64,000 bases of DNA from contig NC_035927.1 of assembly GCF_000348985.1 (NCBI RefSeq), positions 496,001 through 560,000 on the forward strand, written 5' to 3'. The position numbers and the translations under genes are program-made. This document shows positions 1 to 11,095 of this stretch, in pieces. The notes below the pieces were generated by a model. That model did no database searches. It saw only the letters and a program-made list of their open reading frames with translations, and was not told the origin of the DNA. The number at the start of each line of letters is the position of its first letter. The stretch's first letter is position 1. This DNA comes from Huiozyma naganishii CBS 8797 (Eukaryota; Ascomycota; Saccharomycetes; Saccharomycetales; Saccharomycetaceae).

Positions 1-107
1 GTCCGCTTCTGCGGGTCAGAAACGGTGATGTCCAACGTGCCAAGGTGCCCAGCATCCGAAGAACCCTCGATCCCGCTCGCCATTCCGTCTACAGTACTGA
101 CGCCCAT
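1..107 (-). CDS. SNX4: Sorting nexin Snx4 (Atg24), N-terminal fragment cut by window edge
   Basis: The complement of the first 107 bases opens with ATG and stays open for 35 codons to the window edge. Its last visible residues read TLDITVSDPQKR, and the next partial codon begins AC (Thr). This matches the start of the PX domain of yeast Snx4, which I recall as containing IIVSDPQKRT. Snx4 is a PX-BAR sorting nexin that binds PI3P on endosomes and acts in Snc1 recycling and selective autophagy. A second in-frame ATG lies at 83. The gene is divergent from RTT109, with a 136-bp shared promoter. The call rests on one short conserved stretch and the rest of the gene is outside the window. Confidence 0.72.
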   Translation of the reverse strand, partial: MGVSTVDGMASGIEGSSDAGHLGTLDITVSDPQKR

Positions 108-243
108 CGCAAGTGTACGTTGGGGGGAGGGGAGAAGGGAGGCATCTAGTCAACGGTTAAAGCTACCTTTTTAATATTTCTACAGAATATCTTTCAAAAC
201 TTACACTACGCCGCAAGGATCGTAGAAGGATCCCCCCCACGCG

Positions 244-1542
244 ATGCAATTGCGGGAATGCGTTGGCAGCGAGCTGCCCGTGGGCGAGGAGTTCCAATTG
301 CTGCAATTGCAGAGCAACCCAGCGGAGGTCCCAGCACTTTTCACGGCGCGGAGATCAGCGGGTCGCAACAAAACGACAGTCAAGACACAACACTTCTTCG
401 CGCTATGCCACGCAGAGAGAGTCGTGTTCGCCCTCGAGGTGTACTGCTACGTAACCCTTGGTGGGAGGGACGGACGCCCAGAACGCCTGCTTTTCGTCTC
501 AAAGGCTGACACTAACGGGTACGCGCAGTGCCGGTTCAGTGCGGGCGGCGTCACGCGCGCTTTACTCCGATACGTGCTCGCCATCAACCCCGAGTACTAC
601 CTCCAAAGAGTGAAACCCTTGAAGAGGAAGTTCTCCGGCACCGACAAACGTAAACTTGTCGTCGGTGCCGTGTCCACGGGCAATGCACTCAAAATCCTTG
701 CAGACAGGATCGAGGCACTAACTACTCCGGAAACTACAGACAGGGACAGGTTCTACACTACAAGTGCCCTAGACAACCCACAGGAATGCGTCACTAAATT
801 ATGCCTCTTCACAAGACCAGCGGACCACTACCTTTTTAATGGGTCCGCACAGAACAGCGGCAAACACAGAATGAACGGACAGCAGCTTTTGGACTGGTGG
901 CTGCACATCTTGGATAACATCCTATGCGAGCAGTTTGAGCAGAGTACGACACACGCGTGTCTGAGAGTCCCCGGGGAGGAACCAGTGCGCATCCGCAGAC
1001 ACCTAAGGGACTGCCAGTTTGCAAACTGGACCGTGGGGGACATCTTCGGCGGCAGTGGGGACTCACCCGCAGTATACCATGTGCCCTTGTTCCCTGACGA
1101 CCCAAAATCACGGTTCCTACACCAACTGGAGTCCGAGAACAGACTGACAAACACAACACTGACCAATTTCTGGACAGAGCTACAGGAGAGACAGGAGTTC
1201 AAGCTGAGCGTGCTTGTCTCTGTGGTCGGTATCTCTGGATCCACAAAGGATGCACCACACCATAGACCTTGCCAGGGGGAGGACGTCATCGTGGCCGATT
1301 CCGCAAAGACGTTTAACTACATCAAAAATTATATCACCGCAGAGGACTACGACACAGAGGAGGGTGCCCTTGAAGCGTTTGCGAACATCCAGGACTGCCT
1401 CTCCTATCGCATGAATTCTGCGATGGTACCAATACAGGGCCAGAAGGATTACTCACAAATTCGCACAGACAAGAAAAGTGTACCGAAAGAACCCACAGTC
1501 ACTCTGCTCCAGCCGCGCACGAAAATCAAAGTTAATAAATAG
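244..1542 (+). CDS. RTT109: Histone H3 acetyltransferase Rtt109
   Basis: The 432-residue product is close to the 436 residues of S. cerevisiae Rtt109 and collinear with it. Rtt109 is the fungal p300-like enzyme that acetylates H3 Lys56 (with Asf1) and H3 Lys9/27 (with Vps75) on new histones during replication. The catalytic segment FVSKADTNGY is intact, with its Asp at residue 89 as in S. cerevisiae. The segments CLFTRPADHYLF, LFPDDPK, WTELQERQEFKLS and ITAEDYDTEEGALEAF also match the family, and the C-terminus ends in a basic tail. The ATG at 244 follows a run of seven C residues (232-238) and gives the expected N-terminus. The gene is divergent from SNX4. Confidence 0.96.
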   Translation: MQLRECVGSELPVGEEFQLLQLQSNPAEVPALFTARRSAGRNKTTVKTQHFFALCHAERVVFALEVYCYVTLGGRDGRPERLLFVSKADTNGYAQCRFSAGGVTRALLRYVLAINPEYYLQRVKPLKRKFSGTDKRKLVVGAVSTGNALKILADRIEALTTPETTDRDRFYTTSALDNPQECVTKLCLFTRPADHYLFNGSAQNSGKHRMNGQQLLDWWLHILDNILCEQFEQSTTHACLRVPGEEPVRIRRHLRDCQFANWTVGDIFGGSGDSPAVYHVPLFPDDPKSRFLHQLESENRLTNTTLTNFWTELQERQEFKLSVLVSVVGISGSTKDAPHHRPCQGEDVIVADSAKTFNYIKNYITAEDYDTEEGALEAFANIQDCLSYRMNSAMVPIQGQKDYSQIRTDKKSVPKEPTVTLLQPRTKIKVNK

Positions 1543-2119
1543 GGAGTGTGGTCGCTATTTTGTTAGCCAATTACCCAATGGACCTTATACAATACATGAT
1601 TCCCTCTTTGCAAGAGAGTCTGAGACCAACATACCGGAATAAATAAGTTCTTCAAGTGCACAAGGGGGCTGCATCGATACTGTGGCATGACCATGACCAC
1701 CCAAACATCGAGGCCCCAATGGTTACAGACTGTATGCATCTCCCATTTTATAGACCATTTATACCATAGCAATAGAAAAGTGTACTTCATAATACCATCC
1801 CAGCAGAGCGTACTGACAACACTCCCATTAGTGAAATACATAATCATATGGAACGCAAACTTTGTCACAATTTGCCAAGTACCACCGCTCCGAAAAGATG
1901 GTGGCTGAAACAGCAAGGCCATTGATATACGTCTCTTAAGCTTTGTAAGTGACAAGAGGCAGCAACGACAAGAAGGCTAATTAAATTGCGAGTATTTTTG
2001 ATAAGCTATTCGAATATTAGTATAATGGACATGGTGCCGGTAATGCGCCAGTTTATGCAATGCTTTAGAGAGCGGGCAATTATATTGCCTAGTTCACAAG
2101 CTGATGTGAAATGTGCCGT
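1543..2119. other. Intergenic region, convergent 3' ends, nothing recognised
   Basis: This 577-bp stretch separates the 3' ends of RTT109 and the unrecognised gene on the other strand. A minus-strand frame at 1563-1955 is open for 130 codons, but it starts with TTG, its first ATG is at 1922, and it resembles no protein family I know. I see no tRNA boxes and no repeat. Confidence 0.6.
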
Positions 2120-3754
2120 TTAGTGTCTGACGTACAAACACTGTACCCAGGCAACCTCTTCTTTCATTTTAACTTTCAGGTGAGAGCGGCAGTCCGATTC
2201 ATACATGCGGCGGTAGAGTCCCGCCTTCTGTCCGATGAGCCGAGAGAAACAGACAACCGCATCTTTGTAATCCTTCTGCAGTTTCTTTAAGTTATCCAAA
2301 TGTTGGTGAAAGTGTTTGGCTACCTTGTCATTGTACACTTGGCAATGCACTGCGAGCTTTTCCCGCTCAACCGGATCCGTGGTACTTTCGTGTTCCAGTT
2401 TTAGATCGTATCCGTAGTTGATACACTTGCCCAACCTGACCATCGCGGTGAGGTTGTTCTTTTGACACTTCATGATCAGAGCCATTTCGTTATACATTCG
2501 CTCTGTCACACCGTTAAGCTCGGTCTTGATAACATCTGACGCATTGCTGTCGTGCTGGTTCGCATTAATGTTTTGTCTTATAAGCTCGTCGAACCAGACA
2601 GAATTGTGAAGGGAACGCTTGTATTTGCGGCATGTATTCTTCTCGCGTGCCAATGCATCTTCGTATCTGACCATTGCAGTTGCCAGCCCATTAAAGCCAC
2701 AACATTGCACTTCACCAGGGTTGTGTTTGGAAGATGTAGCACCCTTGACAGGGGACTTACAGTGTAAAGCCTTTTTGAACAGTCCCTTGACTTTTGCACT
2801 AGCTTTAGCTCTAGTTGTTGTCTTGTTAGAGTTTTTTTTGCGATACTCTTCACAACCAACCTTAAGATCAGTCACTATCTCTCTGCACTTTGTGTATTCC
2901 AGCCTTGCAAGGTTGCTTACCTTCTGCCAGTAACTCAACTCCGATGTCGTCAGAATTTTGGGTGTATGCGTTTTGTCCATTTTATCGTTGCTGCCGTTCT
3001 TGTCCTTACCTTTTCTGTAGCTTTCTGAACTCTGACCCCACAGCTGCTGTTGCTCCGGTGATACTGGGAGCTCGCACACTAGGTTGGGGCTGGTGGCAGG
3101 CTCTTTTTTCGCGGTTACTTGCTCGTTGGGTATGTGAGCTTTCGCGCTTGGGCTTGACATGACTGTTGGGTCAAAGTTAATTGTAGGGACTATTGAGGCG
3201 GTTGGCATAACGATAAATGGTTCATGGGTCTTGACGTTTACGGAGAGGCGATTAACGGATTTGTTCAGGGTTTTTTCAACAGAGCGTTTCAATCGCTCGT
3301 TCATCAATTCTTTTTTTGAAGAGACCTTTGGAATCAACGGTACAACGTATAATGAGTTGATCGTAGCAGTGACCGGGGATTCAACAGTTGAGGAAGTTTC
3401 CGAGTTGTACCTCCAATTCATGGAAGATTGAATACTCATTACCTCTTCACTGTTGTCCGTGATAGTTTCGCAGCTTTCTCTCTCTTGTTGTTCAATTATG
3501 CTACGTCTGATCAATTCCTGCTCATGCAGATAGGCAATAAGGTTCTCATCAGCTTCTATGTCACCACTGTTCACTTTTTGTAGCAAGTCACAACAACAAT
3601 GTGGGATAATTCCATTACAGATATTACAGCCTGTTGGACGAACATAACAGGAAACGTCCAGTTTAAAATCTTCTTTTTTTTTCTTTTTGGCCAGGTTAAC
3701 AAACCGTTCTTTGACGGCTTCTTTGGTCTGCTTAAAAACTGAGGTAAACTTCAT
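2120..3754 (-). CDS. Unrecognised 544-residue lysine-rich, helical protein
   Basis: A long minus-strand frame starts at ATG 3754; the frame extends to a GTG at 3778, which is unlikely to be used. I do not recognise the product. It opens with a basic, probably helical segment (MKFTSVFKQTKEAVKERF), then a lysine run. A compact cysteine cluster follows (C36, C43, C46, C53-C55; pattern C-x6-C-x2-C-x6-CCC) that could bind metal or be acylated. The middle is Ser/Thr-rich and probably disordered. The last 250 residues are charged and helix-forming (for example MVRYEDALAREKNTCRKYKRSL and HLDNLKKLQKDYKDAV), loosely like BAR-type or coiled-coil proteins. Length and codon use look like a real gene. It is probably fast-evolving and has no evident counterpart beside RTT109 or RPN1 in S. 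cerevisiae. Confidence 0.75.
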   Translation of the reverse strand: MKFTSVFKQTKEAVKERFVNLAKKKKKEDFKLDVSCYVRPTGCNICNGIIPHCCCDLLQKVNSGDIEADENLIAYLHEQELIRRSIIEQQERESCETITDNSEEVMSIQSSMNWRYNSETSSTVESPVTATINSLYVVPLIPKVSSKKELMNERLKRSVEKTLNKSVNRLSVNVKTHEPFIVMPTASIVPTINFDPTVMSSPSAKAHIPNEQVTAKKEPATSPNLVCELPVSPEQQQLWGQSSESYRKGKDKNGSNDKMDKTHTPKILTTSELSYWQKVSNLARLEYTKCREIVTDLKVGCEEYRKKNSNKTTTRAKASAKVKGLFKKALHCKSPVKGATSSKHNPGEVQCCGFNGLATAMVRYEDALAREKNTCRKYKRSLHNSVWFDELIRQNINANQHDSNASDVIKTELNGVTERMYNEMALIMKCQKNNLTAMVRLGKCINYGYDLKLEHESTTDPVEREKLAVHCQVYNDKVAKHFHQHLDNLKKLQKDYKDAVVCFSRLIGQKAGLYRRMYESDCRSHLKVKMKEEVAWVQCLYVRH

Positions 3755-5031
3755 AACTAATTTCGAGGTGTGTTGCACTGTAATTTCTGGGTAGTACGAG
3801 TGGTGATATGTTTAAAAATAGAAATAATACTGGAAGGGAAGTGAAGGGAAGCGTTCTTAAGAGTTACATATGTTTGTGCACTCTTAAGAAATGCCTTAAT
3901 ACTTCTAGAAATAGCTTTTTGTGACACAAAAATTATTTAACCGCCTGATAACAAAATAGTGCGGAATAGCAGCTCCTAATGTATCGGGCTTTTTGCGGTG
4001 CTTTTTCTAGCTCTATGTAAGTTATAAACAAGGTTGGGGTGTTTGGTTTAGTCAAAAGAAATCTCCATCCAGTTTCTTTCTACTTTCTACAGGTAAGGAT
4101 AGTAGATTGCTTGCAGTTAGTTCAACCTTCGTAACCTGTTCGGTGCTACGCCCTCATGTCCTAGTAAGGCACATACAATAAAGTAATAACGCAGCCAACA
4201 ACTTTGTAGCTTAGCTCGGATATATCTATAATGCCAGAATTAGAAAGTCTCAATTTCTTAGATGAACCATATAATCTAAGAAAGAGCTAGAGGCAGAGGC
4301 CAAAGGGCGATGAAATCTTTAATACACATTGCTTATACCAACAAACATTAGTATTGCTGTAAATGAGATGTCAGAAATAGCCTGCCCTTTTGTACGAACT
4401 ACTTCGAATCATGACAAATACGAGTCCTTTACCACAGTGCCTATTCATAGTAGAGAATGGAAAAGAGGGTTAACACACTTAACTCTTCATTATTTTTGTT
4501 CGACAGCAATTTGAAAATCCTCTTTTTCCTTGAATTGGGGGGGCGATCACACCATTCGATGTAAATGTTTTTATAGGTATGAAGGATTCCATTTGTTCAT
4601 TTATATAGTTCAGTTATACGTTAGCAACTGAACACATCCAATGTGTAATTGTCTTCTTTGACCAGTATCCTTATTTGAAATCAAATATGTCGTTGGTTCC
4701 ATGCATGCAATGCTTATATCATTCAGTTTGATCCTACAATAATATTACACTGGTGTCATTTGCTATAGCTAGGCTTTATATATGTGAGAAATTTCATTAT
4801 CTCATAATGTGTACTTCGATAGTAATATTATACCATTCTTATCATAATGTTTGTGCTTGTCAAAATATTTCATTAACCTTATTGTGCTGTTTAAGCATAT
4901 GCCGATTTCGAAGTAATGTTATTTTCTACATCCAACTGTTGAGATGTGGAATCAGAATATGATTATCTCATACGGACTGTTCTATAAGAAAAGTTTTTAT
5001 GCAAGACGTTATCGTCGAGATAATCTTCTCG
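3755..5031. other. AT-rich gene-poor region, left part
   Basis: No convincing gene is visible. Open frames here are below 70 codons and look random. This holds the promoter of the unrecognised gene at 2120-3754 and then unexplained AT-rich sequence up to the 205-bp repeat. Confidence 0.55.
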
Positions 5032-5236
5032 TAGTTTTGCATAATACTTTATGCGCCTTTTAATAGAATTGAGCTTGTAAGTAACGGCTGCAGGGACCAT
5101 AGTGTCTCTTACATCAGCAGCCGGTTGGGAATATTGGGCTGTTATGATCTAGAAGGCATATCTGATGCTTTGTAGAGTGATGTATCCGTCACTAATACAT
5201 CAGATATTCCCACAGAAGGGTTCCTAGAATATAACA
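5032..5236 (+). repeat. 205-bp structured repeat, copy 1
   Basis: This segment is repeated at 34937-35141 with the same length, no gaps and about 27 differences counted by eye (roughly 87% identity). A more diverged copy lies in reverse at about 36781-36986. It can fold into four hairpins: 5039-5044 with 5049-5054; 5086-5091 with 5117-5122 plus an inner hairpin; 5158-5167 with 5198-5207; and 5177-5182 with 5187-5192. Substitutions between copies keep these pairings. It has no TG...CA ends or target duplication that I can see, and no coding potential. It could be a duplicated noncoding RNA gene or a small folded mobile element. Confidence 0.8.
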
Positions 5237-6655
5237 CCAGCGAGCTACTCCTTATTTATTCATTTGTTTATTATCAACCCTTTTTACTGATACTCAAAAT
5301 TAAAAAAACATTCAATTCATTTGCTGCTTTTTAAATTCAGTATAAAATTTGCTTAAAACACCAAATATTGATTTGATTGTCAATCTAGCTTTCCAACAAT
5401 CTATTTCATAAAAAAGAGAGCTAATTAATGACACCTTAAATAACCCTCCTATTTTCGTAGCTTGGTAATAAGCTACCAATGCCTGGCAATAATTGTCTGA
5501 GAATATATTCGACAGAACAACCCCACAACAAAAAGCGACCATTAGTTTGTCAATAGAAGATAAGTTGGTTAGATTATTGGGACATTGAAAAGTATTTTTT
5601 TTTTGCCAGGGAAAAGCAAACAGTTTTGAAATATTGTTCCTTCCTTTTGGTATTCAAATGGAAAAATTTCCAGTAAAATCTTTGTTCTCCCTTGATTTCA
5701 AAAGTGTATTACAGTACGCATTAAAAATTGACTAAGGTGAGACATTTGATACCCAATATTTACTTGTTAAAGGAAAGTGCAGCACACGTACTGGCTTTTC
5801 TTACATTTTCTTTAACGAAAGGAAGAAAAATGGCTTCAAAAGATGAAACTCTTACAGTAATAAGAGCTTCTTCGGCGCAAAAAAATTAAAATTGTAGTAA
5901 TCGAGATCTATGTCTTTGGATGTTTAGATTAGACTGCTTGAAACCAAACAAGAATTGAAGAATTTTATTTTTCAGTTATCTACTCGAAAACAATTGATTA
6001 CAATCTCTGATTAAAAATCCAAGCAAATATCCAGAGTTTGGTTAAAGCAAACTGTTTGAGCCCATTAATGTTTCATTACCACTGTTACAAATATATTCTC
6101 TCTTAATTTTGTGGCCAAACAGAGAGAAGATCGATCAAGAAATAAACCTGACTCGAAAGGATTTTCTCTGAGTGTTTCTCTGTGCTGGTCGCTGAAGGGG
6201 TTTATAATCACAAGGCGATAGGACTTCTATGAAAACTGCATCGGCTTCTCTAAACAGAACTATGTAGTGTACATAATACTATCTAGAGATCTCTTTAAAC
6301 ATATTTTTCCAGTGAAAGATACCGTTGTGAAAAATCTCCATTTTCACGTGAGACAAAAATGTACTTGTCTCCAGGAAGATTATAGGGTTTGGACCTATAA
6401 TTTCCAAGAGATATTTATTTATAACGAACGGATAGACCCCAGCTAATGCGGTCTGATCCAGCTTCACCAATTATTATATAAAGGCCACAGATTCCAGTCA
6501 TTGAAATCTTCGTCTTTCTTCCTTTATATATTCTCTTTCTATATAATCTTTACATAGAGAGGACAGACAATTGATCACTGTTGAACTCTTATATACCTTA
6601 GAGCTTACTCAAAACATTAATTATGTTCAGCGCTATATTGCATACATTTCAATTC
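5237..6655. other. AT-rich gene-poor region between repeat and tRNA-Leu
   Basis: No gene of more than about 76 codons is present and no repeat or RNA gene is recognised between the 205-bp element and the tRNA. The base composition is strongly AT-rich. Confidence 0.55.
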
Positions 6656-6753
6656 GGGAGTTTGGCCGAGTGGTTTAAGGCGTCAGATTTAGGTATTACA
6701 GCTTGAATTCTCTGATATCTTCGGATGCGCGGGTTCGAATCCCTCAGCTCTCA
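6656..6753 (+). tRNA. tRNA-Leu(UAG) with a short intron
   Basis: The sequence closely matches yeast tRNA-Leu(UAG). The 5' acceptor strand is GGGAGTT, the A box TGGCCGAGTGG is present, the anticodon is TAG at 6690-6692, the variable arm is long (GATATCTTCGGATGC), and the B box is GGTTCGAATCC. An intron of about 14 nt (about 6695-6708) sits one base 3' of the anticodon, the standard place. A T6 run at 6757-6762 serves as the Pol III terminator. It is the only recognised gene in the 3.8-7.7 kb stretch. Confidence 0.95.
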
Positions 6754-7682
6754 TTATTTTTTACTTTTTTGTCGTATTTCATTTGTGCGTAGGGTATTCC
6801 CCGGTCACCCTCACAACCGTGTTTCCCCTCTCAAACCTTCTTCTTGTGATGCCACTCTGTTGTATTGAACTACTTACTACTCATGTACAAGAAAAACCAG
6901 AGAACTATCATCCTTAAAATAATTTTTATAGTGTTGAACCAGGGACTTCATGTACTTGACTCTCTTTTCTTCTGGGCTCAGTGTACTCATATTTTCTTAC
7001 AATAATCTGTCATTCTTCTTACCTTCTACATAACAGCTCATCTATGAGAGACTAGCACACTAGTCTCTTTTTCTATACGCGCGTTTCAGAAGTAATCACA
7101 ACCTGCGTCTAGTGAAGACTTTTATGTCACTCTTACGAAGCTTAACTTGACGCTCAACATATACAGTTATCACGCATTACAGATACTATATCTCCCCTGA
7201 ACATCTCCTACGTTTGGTGTCCGAGACTCAGATCGACGGTTGGCCAAGACGTTAGCTGTTGATAGAGGGTGTACTGGAAGGCACTGCCGTGACAGAAATT
7301 GTTGTAGTACTACAGGGACTCTTTTTTTGCATCCATTTGTCTGATGCAAGTAACAAGCAGTTTGTCAGTAAGGGCAGTTCCAAACTTCCACTGGGGGCGG
7401 TTGTAGCAGTTTGATGGTGCCCTCCATGTTTACACAGTACCTTTGAACTTTTCATTAAGTAGGACTATTCGAGAAAATGCAGCCGCCAGAAGATTATTCA
7501 ATGAGTAATTTCGTGGCGCTTCATTCAGTAATAGACTGTAACCTTTCAATCTTGAACGGATAGCCACATGACCCATAAGTTAAGACTCTAAGGTAGTCCA
7601 CAGTAGTGTTCCCTTCTTTCCCCTCGCGCGTGGGGTGGTCTAGTACCAGCTCACCTCGTAATTAGTGATCTCATTCTTTACC
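6754..7682. other. Intergenic region upstream of RPN1, nothing recognised
   Basis: About 930 bp between the tRNA-Leu terminator and the RPN1 control region. The longest frame is a 67-codon minus-strand frame (7252-7455) without recognisable features. I see no repeat copy here. Confidence 0.5.
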
Positions 7683-7691
7683 GGTGGCAAA
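7683..7691 (+). promoter_or_regulatory. PACE element (Rpn4 site) of RPN1
   Basis: The sequence GGTGGCAAA is an exact match to the proteasome-associated control element bound by Rpn4 in S. cerevisiae. It lies 140 bp upstream of the RPN1 ATG, the usual position, so RPN1 is probably in the proteasome regulon in this species too. Confidence 0.85.
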
Positions 7692-7830
7692 ATGTTTGAA
7701 TTTGGTGCAATTTTAAAGAATGGAATTGTAACTGAAGGTAGTAATGTAGTAGGATCTCCAGGTAAGAGTAAAGAGATATCTGTTGTCAGTTGCTGGGAAC
7801 ATCAGCTAACTGAATTGAACACTACCGATC

Positions 7831-10800
7831 ATGGTTGACGAGAGTGAGAAGGTACAAGATGCGAAAGACGAAACAGTGAAGACTTCCACGGAAGAAAAGG
7901 GTAAGACGCCCAAGGCCGCTGCTACTACGAAAGGCGAAGAGGAAGAACAACTGTCTGAGGAAGATTTGAAGCTAAAGACCGATCTCGAAATGCTGGTTGA
8001 AACGTTGACACAGGAACAGTTAGACGAAGGGTTGTATATCACGGCTTTGAATCAATTGAAAGAGTTTATCAAAAATGCTACCAGTTCCATGACGGCTGTG
8101 CCAAAGCCTTTGAAATTTCTACGTCCCTCGTACGCAGACCTGTGCTCTGTCTACGACAAATGGACTGATACAGAGACAAGATCCTCCTTGGCAGATATCT
8201 TATCCGTACTAGCGATGACTTTTTCAGACAATGGGAAGCACGACTCCTTACGGTTTAGGCTGCTCTCCTCTGTGACCGATATTGAGTCCTGGGGGCACGA
8301 GTATATCCGCCATCTGGCTCTAGAGATTAGTGAGGCTTACAACGATCAGGTCGAGAAGGAGGCGGCGGACTCATCCTCGTCTGAGTTTGATTCTGATGCA
8401 TCTAACAATGCGACACCAACTCCAGGCTCAGGAGGGTTCGAGTTCTCGAAGGAAGCTATCGTTCAACTCTCTATGGATATTGTGCCATACTTTTTGAAGC
8501 ACAACGGTGAAGAGGACGCGGTGGATCTGATGCTAGAGATTGAATCTATTGCAAAATTACCACAATTTGTCGACGAGAATACTTTCAAAAGGGTATGTCA
8601 GTATATGATTGCCTGTGTACCTCTTCTACCACCTCCAGAAGACCTTGCGTTTTTGCATACCGCTTACACGATATATTTGACGCATTCTCAGTTGACAGAG
8701 GCCCTCTGCTTAGCGATTAGATTGGGTGATGTACCATTAACGAAAGCTGTATTCGAAGCCACCAACGACCCTGTCATGCACCAACAGTTGGCTTACATTT
8801 TGGCACAGCACAGAAGTTCATTGGACTACGGTGACTTGCAAGACATAGTTGGGAACACGAAGCTGTCTGAACACTTTTTGTTCTTGGCCAAGGAATTAAA
8901 CTTGACAGTCCCAAAGGTTCCGGAGGACATCTACAAGAGTCATCTTGATAACGCAAAGTCTGTGTTTACCAGTGCCGGGTTGGATTCTGCTCAGCAAAAC
9001 CTGGCAGCATCGTTTGTTAATGGGTTTTTGAATTTAGGTTACTGCAAGGACAAATTAATTGTTGACAACGACAGCTGGGTTTATAAAACTAAAGGTGACG
9101 GTATGACTTCCGCGGTAGCCAGTATCGGATCCATATTCCAATGGAACCTTGACGGATTGCAACAATTAGACAAGTATTTGTACGTTGAGGAAACAGAGGT
9201 AAAAGCCGGGGCTCTACTGGGTATAGGTATTGCTGCCACTGGTGTCCATGACGGTGAGGTGGAGCCAGCGTTACTCCTGCTTCAGGACTATGTCACAAAT
9301 ACAAACAGCAAAATCAGTTCCGCTGCCCTCCTAGGTTTGGGGATCGCGTTTGCGGGAAGCAAAAACGAGGAAGTGTTAAGTCTGCTGTTACCAATGGCTG
9401 CCGACAGCTCTTTGCCTGTGGAGACGTCGACAATGGCATCGCTTGCTTTGGCCCATACGTTTGTCGGTACCTGTAACGGCGACATTGCCACCGCCATTAT
9501 AGACAATTTTTTGGAACGTGACGTTGCAGAATTGAAGACCGAGTGGGTTAGATTCTTGGCGTTGTCCTTGGGTATACTGTACTTAGGACAAGGGGAACTG
9601 GTTGACGATATCATTGAAACACTCGGTGCTGTAGAGCATCCAATGGCTTCAGCTGTCGAAGTCTTGGTCAACTCGTGCGCTTACACCGGGACCGGTGATG
9701 TGTTGTTAATCCAGGAACTTCTACATCGCTTGACACCAAAGGGTGCCAAGACCGATGAAGACGACAACGAGGAAGACGAAGAGAACAATTTGGAAGGTTC
9801 CGGATTGGAGGCCTTCTTGGGGTCTAAGGATGCCACCGACAAAGCTGAATCCGAAGACAACGATGCTATGGATGTTGATGCCAATGGTCAAGATGCGGCT
9901 ACGTCAAGCTCCAACACTGCAGCTGATGGAGTCACCAGTGGAGATGCAGCGGAAAAGAAGGAGAAGGATGAGTCCTCTGAAGTTAAAAAGGAGGAGGGTA
10001 CTGCAAAGGAGAAAGACGAGGAAGCAGAGGAGGAAAAAGATTCAGGGATGGTTGACGAACTCTCGTTTTCCATTTTAGGTATTGCATTGATAGCTTTAGG
10101 TGAAGATATCGGGAAGGAGATGTCGCTACGTCATTTCGGTCACTTGATGCATTACGGTAACGAACATATCCGCCGGATGGTCCCATTGGCGATGGGACTA
10201 GTATCGGTGGCTGACCCTCAAATGAAGGTGTTTGATACCTTGACGCGGTTTTCACACGACTCAGACTTATCCGTTTCGATGAACTCTATCTTTGCCATGG
10301 GCCTATGTGGTGTCGGTACGAACAACGCCAGACTAGCTCAACTTCTAAGACAAATAGCCAGTTATTACTCTCGTGAGCAGGACGCTCTTTTCATTACCAG
10401 ATTGGCCCAGGGGCTGGTTCATTTGGGTAAAGGTACGATGACAATGGATGTCTTTAATGATGCGCACGTGCTGAACAAGGTGACGTTAGCTTCATTGATG
10501 ACTGTGTTAGTTGGTATGGTTTCTCCAAGCTTCATGCTAACGCACCACCAACTGTTCTACATGTTGAATAGCGGTGTTAGACCCAAATTCATTTTAACTT
10601 TGAACGAAGAGGGTGAACCAATTAAAGTGAACGTTCGTGTAGGTCAAGCCGTAGAGACTGTAGGCCAGGCAGGTAAGCCAAAGACGATAACGGGATGGAT
10701 AACTCAGTCGACGCCAGTATTATTGGGTCACGGTGAGCGGGCTGAGCTTGAGGACGACCAGTATATTAGCTGCACCAGCAGTTTGGAAGGTGTTGTCATA

Positions 10801-10836
10801 CTGAAAAAGAACCCTGATTACCGTGAGGAGGAATAA
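7831..10836 (+). CDS. RPN1: 26S proteasome regulatory particle base subunit Rpn1
   Basis: The 1001-residue product matches Rpn1 (about 993 residues in S. cerevisiae). Rpn1 is the large non-ATPase scaffold of the 19S base and docks ubiquitin, the shuttle factors Rad23 and Dsk2, and the deubiquitinase Ubp6. The N-terminus is acidic and Lys/Glu-rich, followed by a conserved block ([13 protein letters not shown]). Alpha-helical proteasome/cyclosome repeats with [12 protein letters not shown] and [13 protein letters not shown] motifs lie at about residues 450-560. A long acidic insert covers about residues 640-735, further repeats follow ([15 protein letters not shown]), and the conserved C-terminus ends [15 protein letters not shown]. 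The ATG at 7831 gives the expected N-terminus. A PACE site lies upstream. It is followed convergently by VMA16. Confidence 0.97.
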   Translation: MVDESEKVQDAKDETVKTSTEEKGKTPKAAATTKGEEEEQLSEEDLKLKTDLEMLVETLTQEQLDEGLYITALNQLKEFIKNATSSMTAVPKPLKFLRPSYADLCSVYDKWTDTETRSSLADILSVLAMTFSDNGKHDSLRFRLLSSVTDIESWGHEYIRHLALEISEAYNDQVEKEAADSSSSEFDSDASNNATPTPGSGGFEFSKEAIVQLSMDIVPYFLKHNGEEDAVDLMLEIESIAKLPQFVDENTFKRVCQYMIACVPLLPPPEDLAFLHTAYTIYLTHSQLTEALCLAIRLGDVPLTKAVFEATNDPVMHQQLAYILAQHRSSLDYGDLQDIVGNTKLSEHFLFLAKELNLTVPKVPEDIYKSHLDNAKSVFTSAGLDSAQQNLAASFVNGFLNLGYCKDKLIVDNDSWVYKTKGDGMTSAVASIGSIFQWNLDGLQQLDKYLYVEETEVKAGALLGIGIAATGVHDGEVEPALLLLQDYVTNTNSKISSAALLGLGIAFAGSKNEEVLSLLLPMAADSSLPVETSTMASLALAHTFVGTCNGDIATAIIDNFLERDVAELKTEWVRFLALSLGILYLGQGELVDDIIETLGAVEHPMASAVEVLVNSCAYTGTGDVLLIQELLHRLTPKGAKTDEDDNEEDEENNLEGSGLEAFLGSKDATDKAESEDNDAMDVDANGQDAATSSSNTAADGVTSGDAAEKKEKDESSEVKKEEGTAKEKDEEAEEEKDSGMVDELSFSILGIALIALGEDIGKEMSLRHFGHLMHYGNEHIRRMVPLAMGLVSVADPQMKVFDTLTRFSHDSDLSVSMNSIFAMGLCGVGTNNARLAQLLRQIASYYSREQDALFITRLAQGLVHLGKGTMTMDVFNDAHVLNKVTLASLMTVLVGMVSPSFMLTHHQLFYMLNSGVRPKFILTLNEEGEPIKVNVRVGQAVETVGQAGKPKTITGWITQSTPVLLGHGERAELEDDQYISCTSSLEGVVILKKNPDYREEE

Positions 10837-11095
10837 ATCATAAGCAGTCCTTGAATGTCTCTCTATAATGTATAATGCTATCCTCTCATATAAATATCAT
10901 CAAATGATGGAACTTGAATAGTGTCTTGCAATCAATTGTTTAATAGGATACTGTTTACATACACAACGTATATTTGTATACTTCTTACGATTATTATTTT
11001 ATCCCCACCCACGTTCAAAGATAACCTACCCTGAAGCAATCTTATTCGATCCCCTCAGAGTCGATACCAAAATTTAATGAAGATGGTTGGCCCAA

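Noticed and set aside
1563..1955. A 130-codon minus-strand frame between RTT109 and the unrecognised gene
   Set aside because: It starts at TTG, has odd composition (many Trp, Cys, His) and resembles nothing known; likely chance.
5032..5236. Interpretation of the 205-bp repeat as a Ty solo LTR
   Set aside because: Ends are not a clear TG...CA, no 5-bp target duplication is seen in any copy, and the internal inverted repeats with paired changes are not an LTR trait. A distant or decayed LTR is still possible.
7692..7838. A 48-codon ATG frame that overlaps the RPN1 start in another frame
   Set aside because: It begins one base after the PACE element, so transcription probably starts downstream of its ATG; no feature supports translation.
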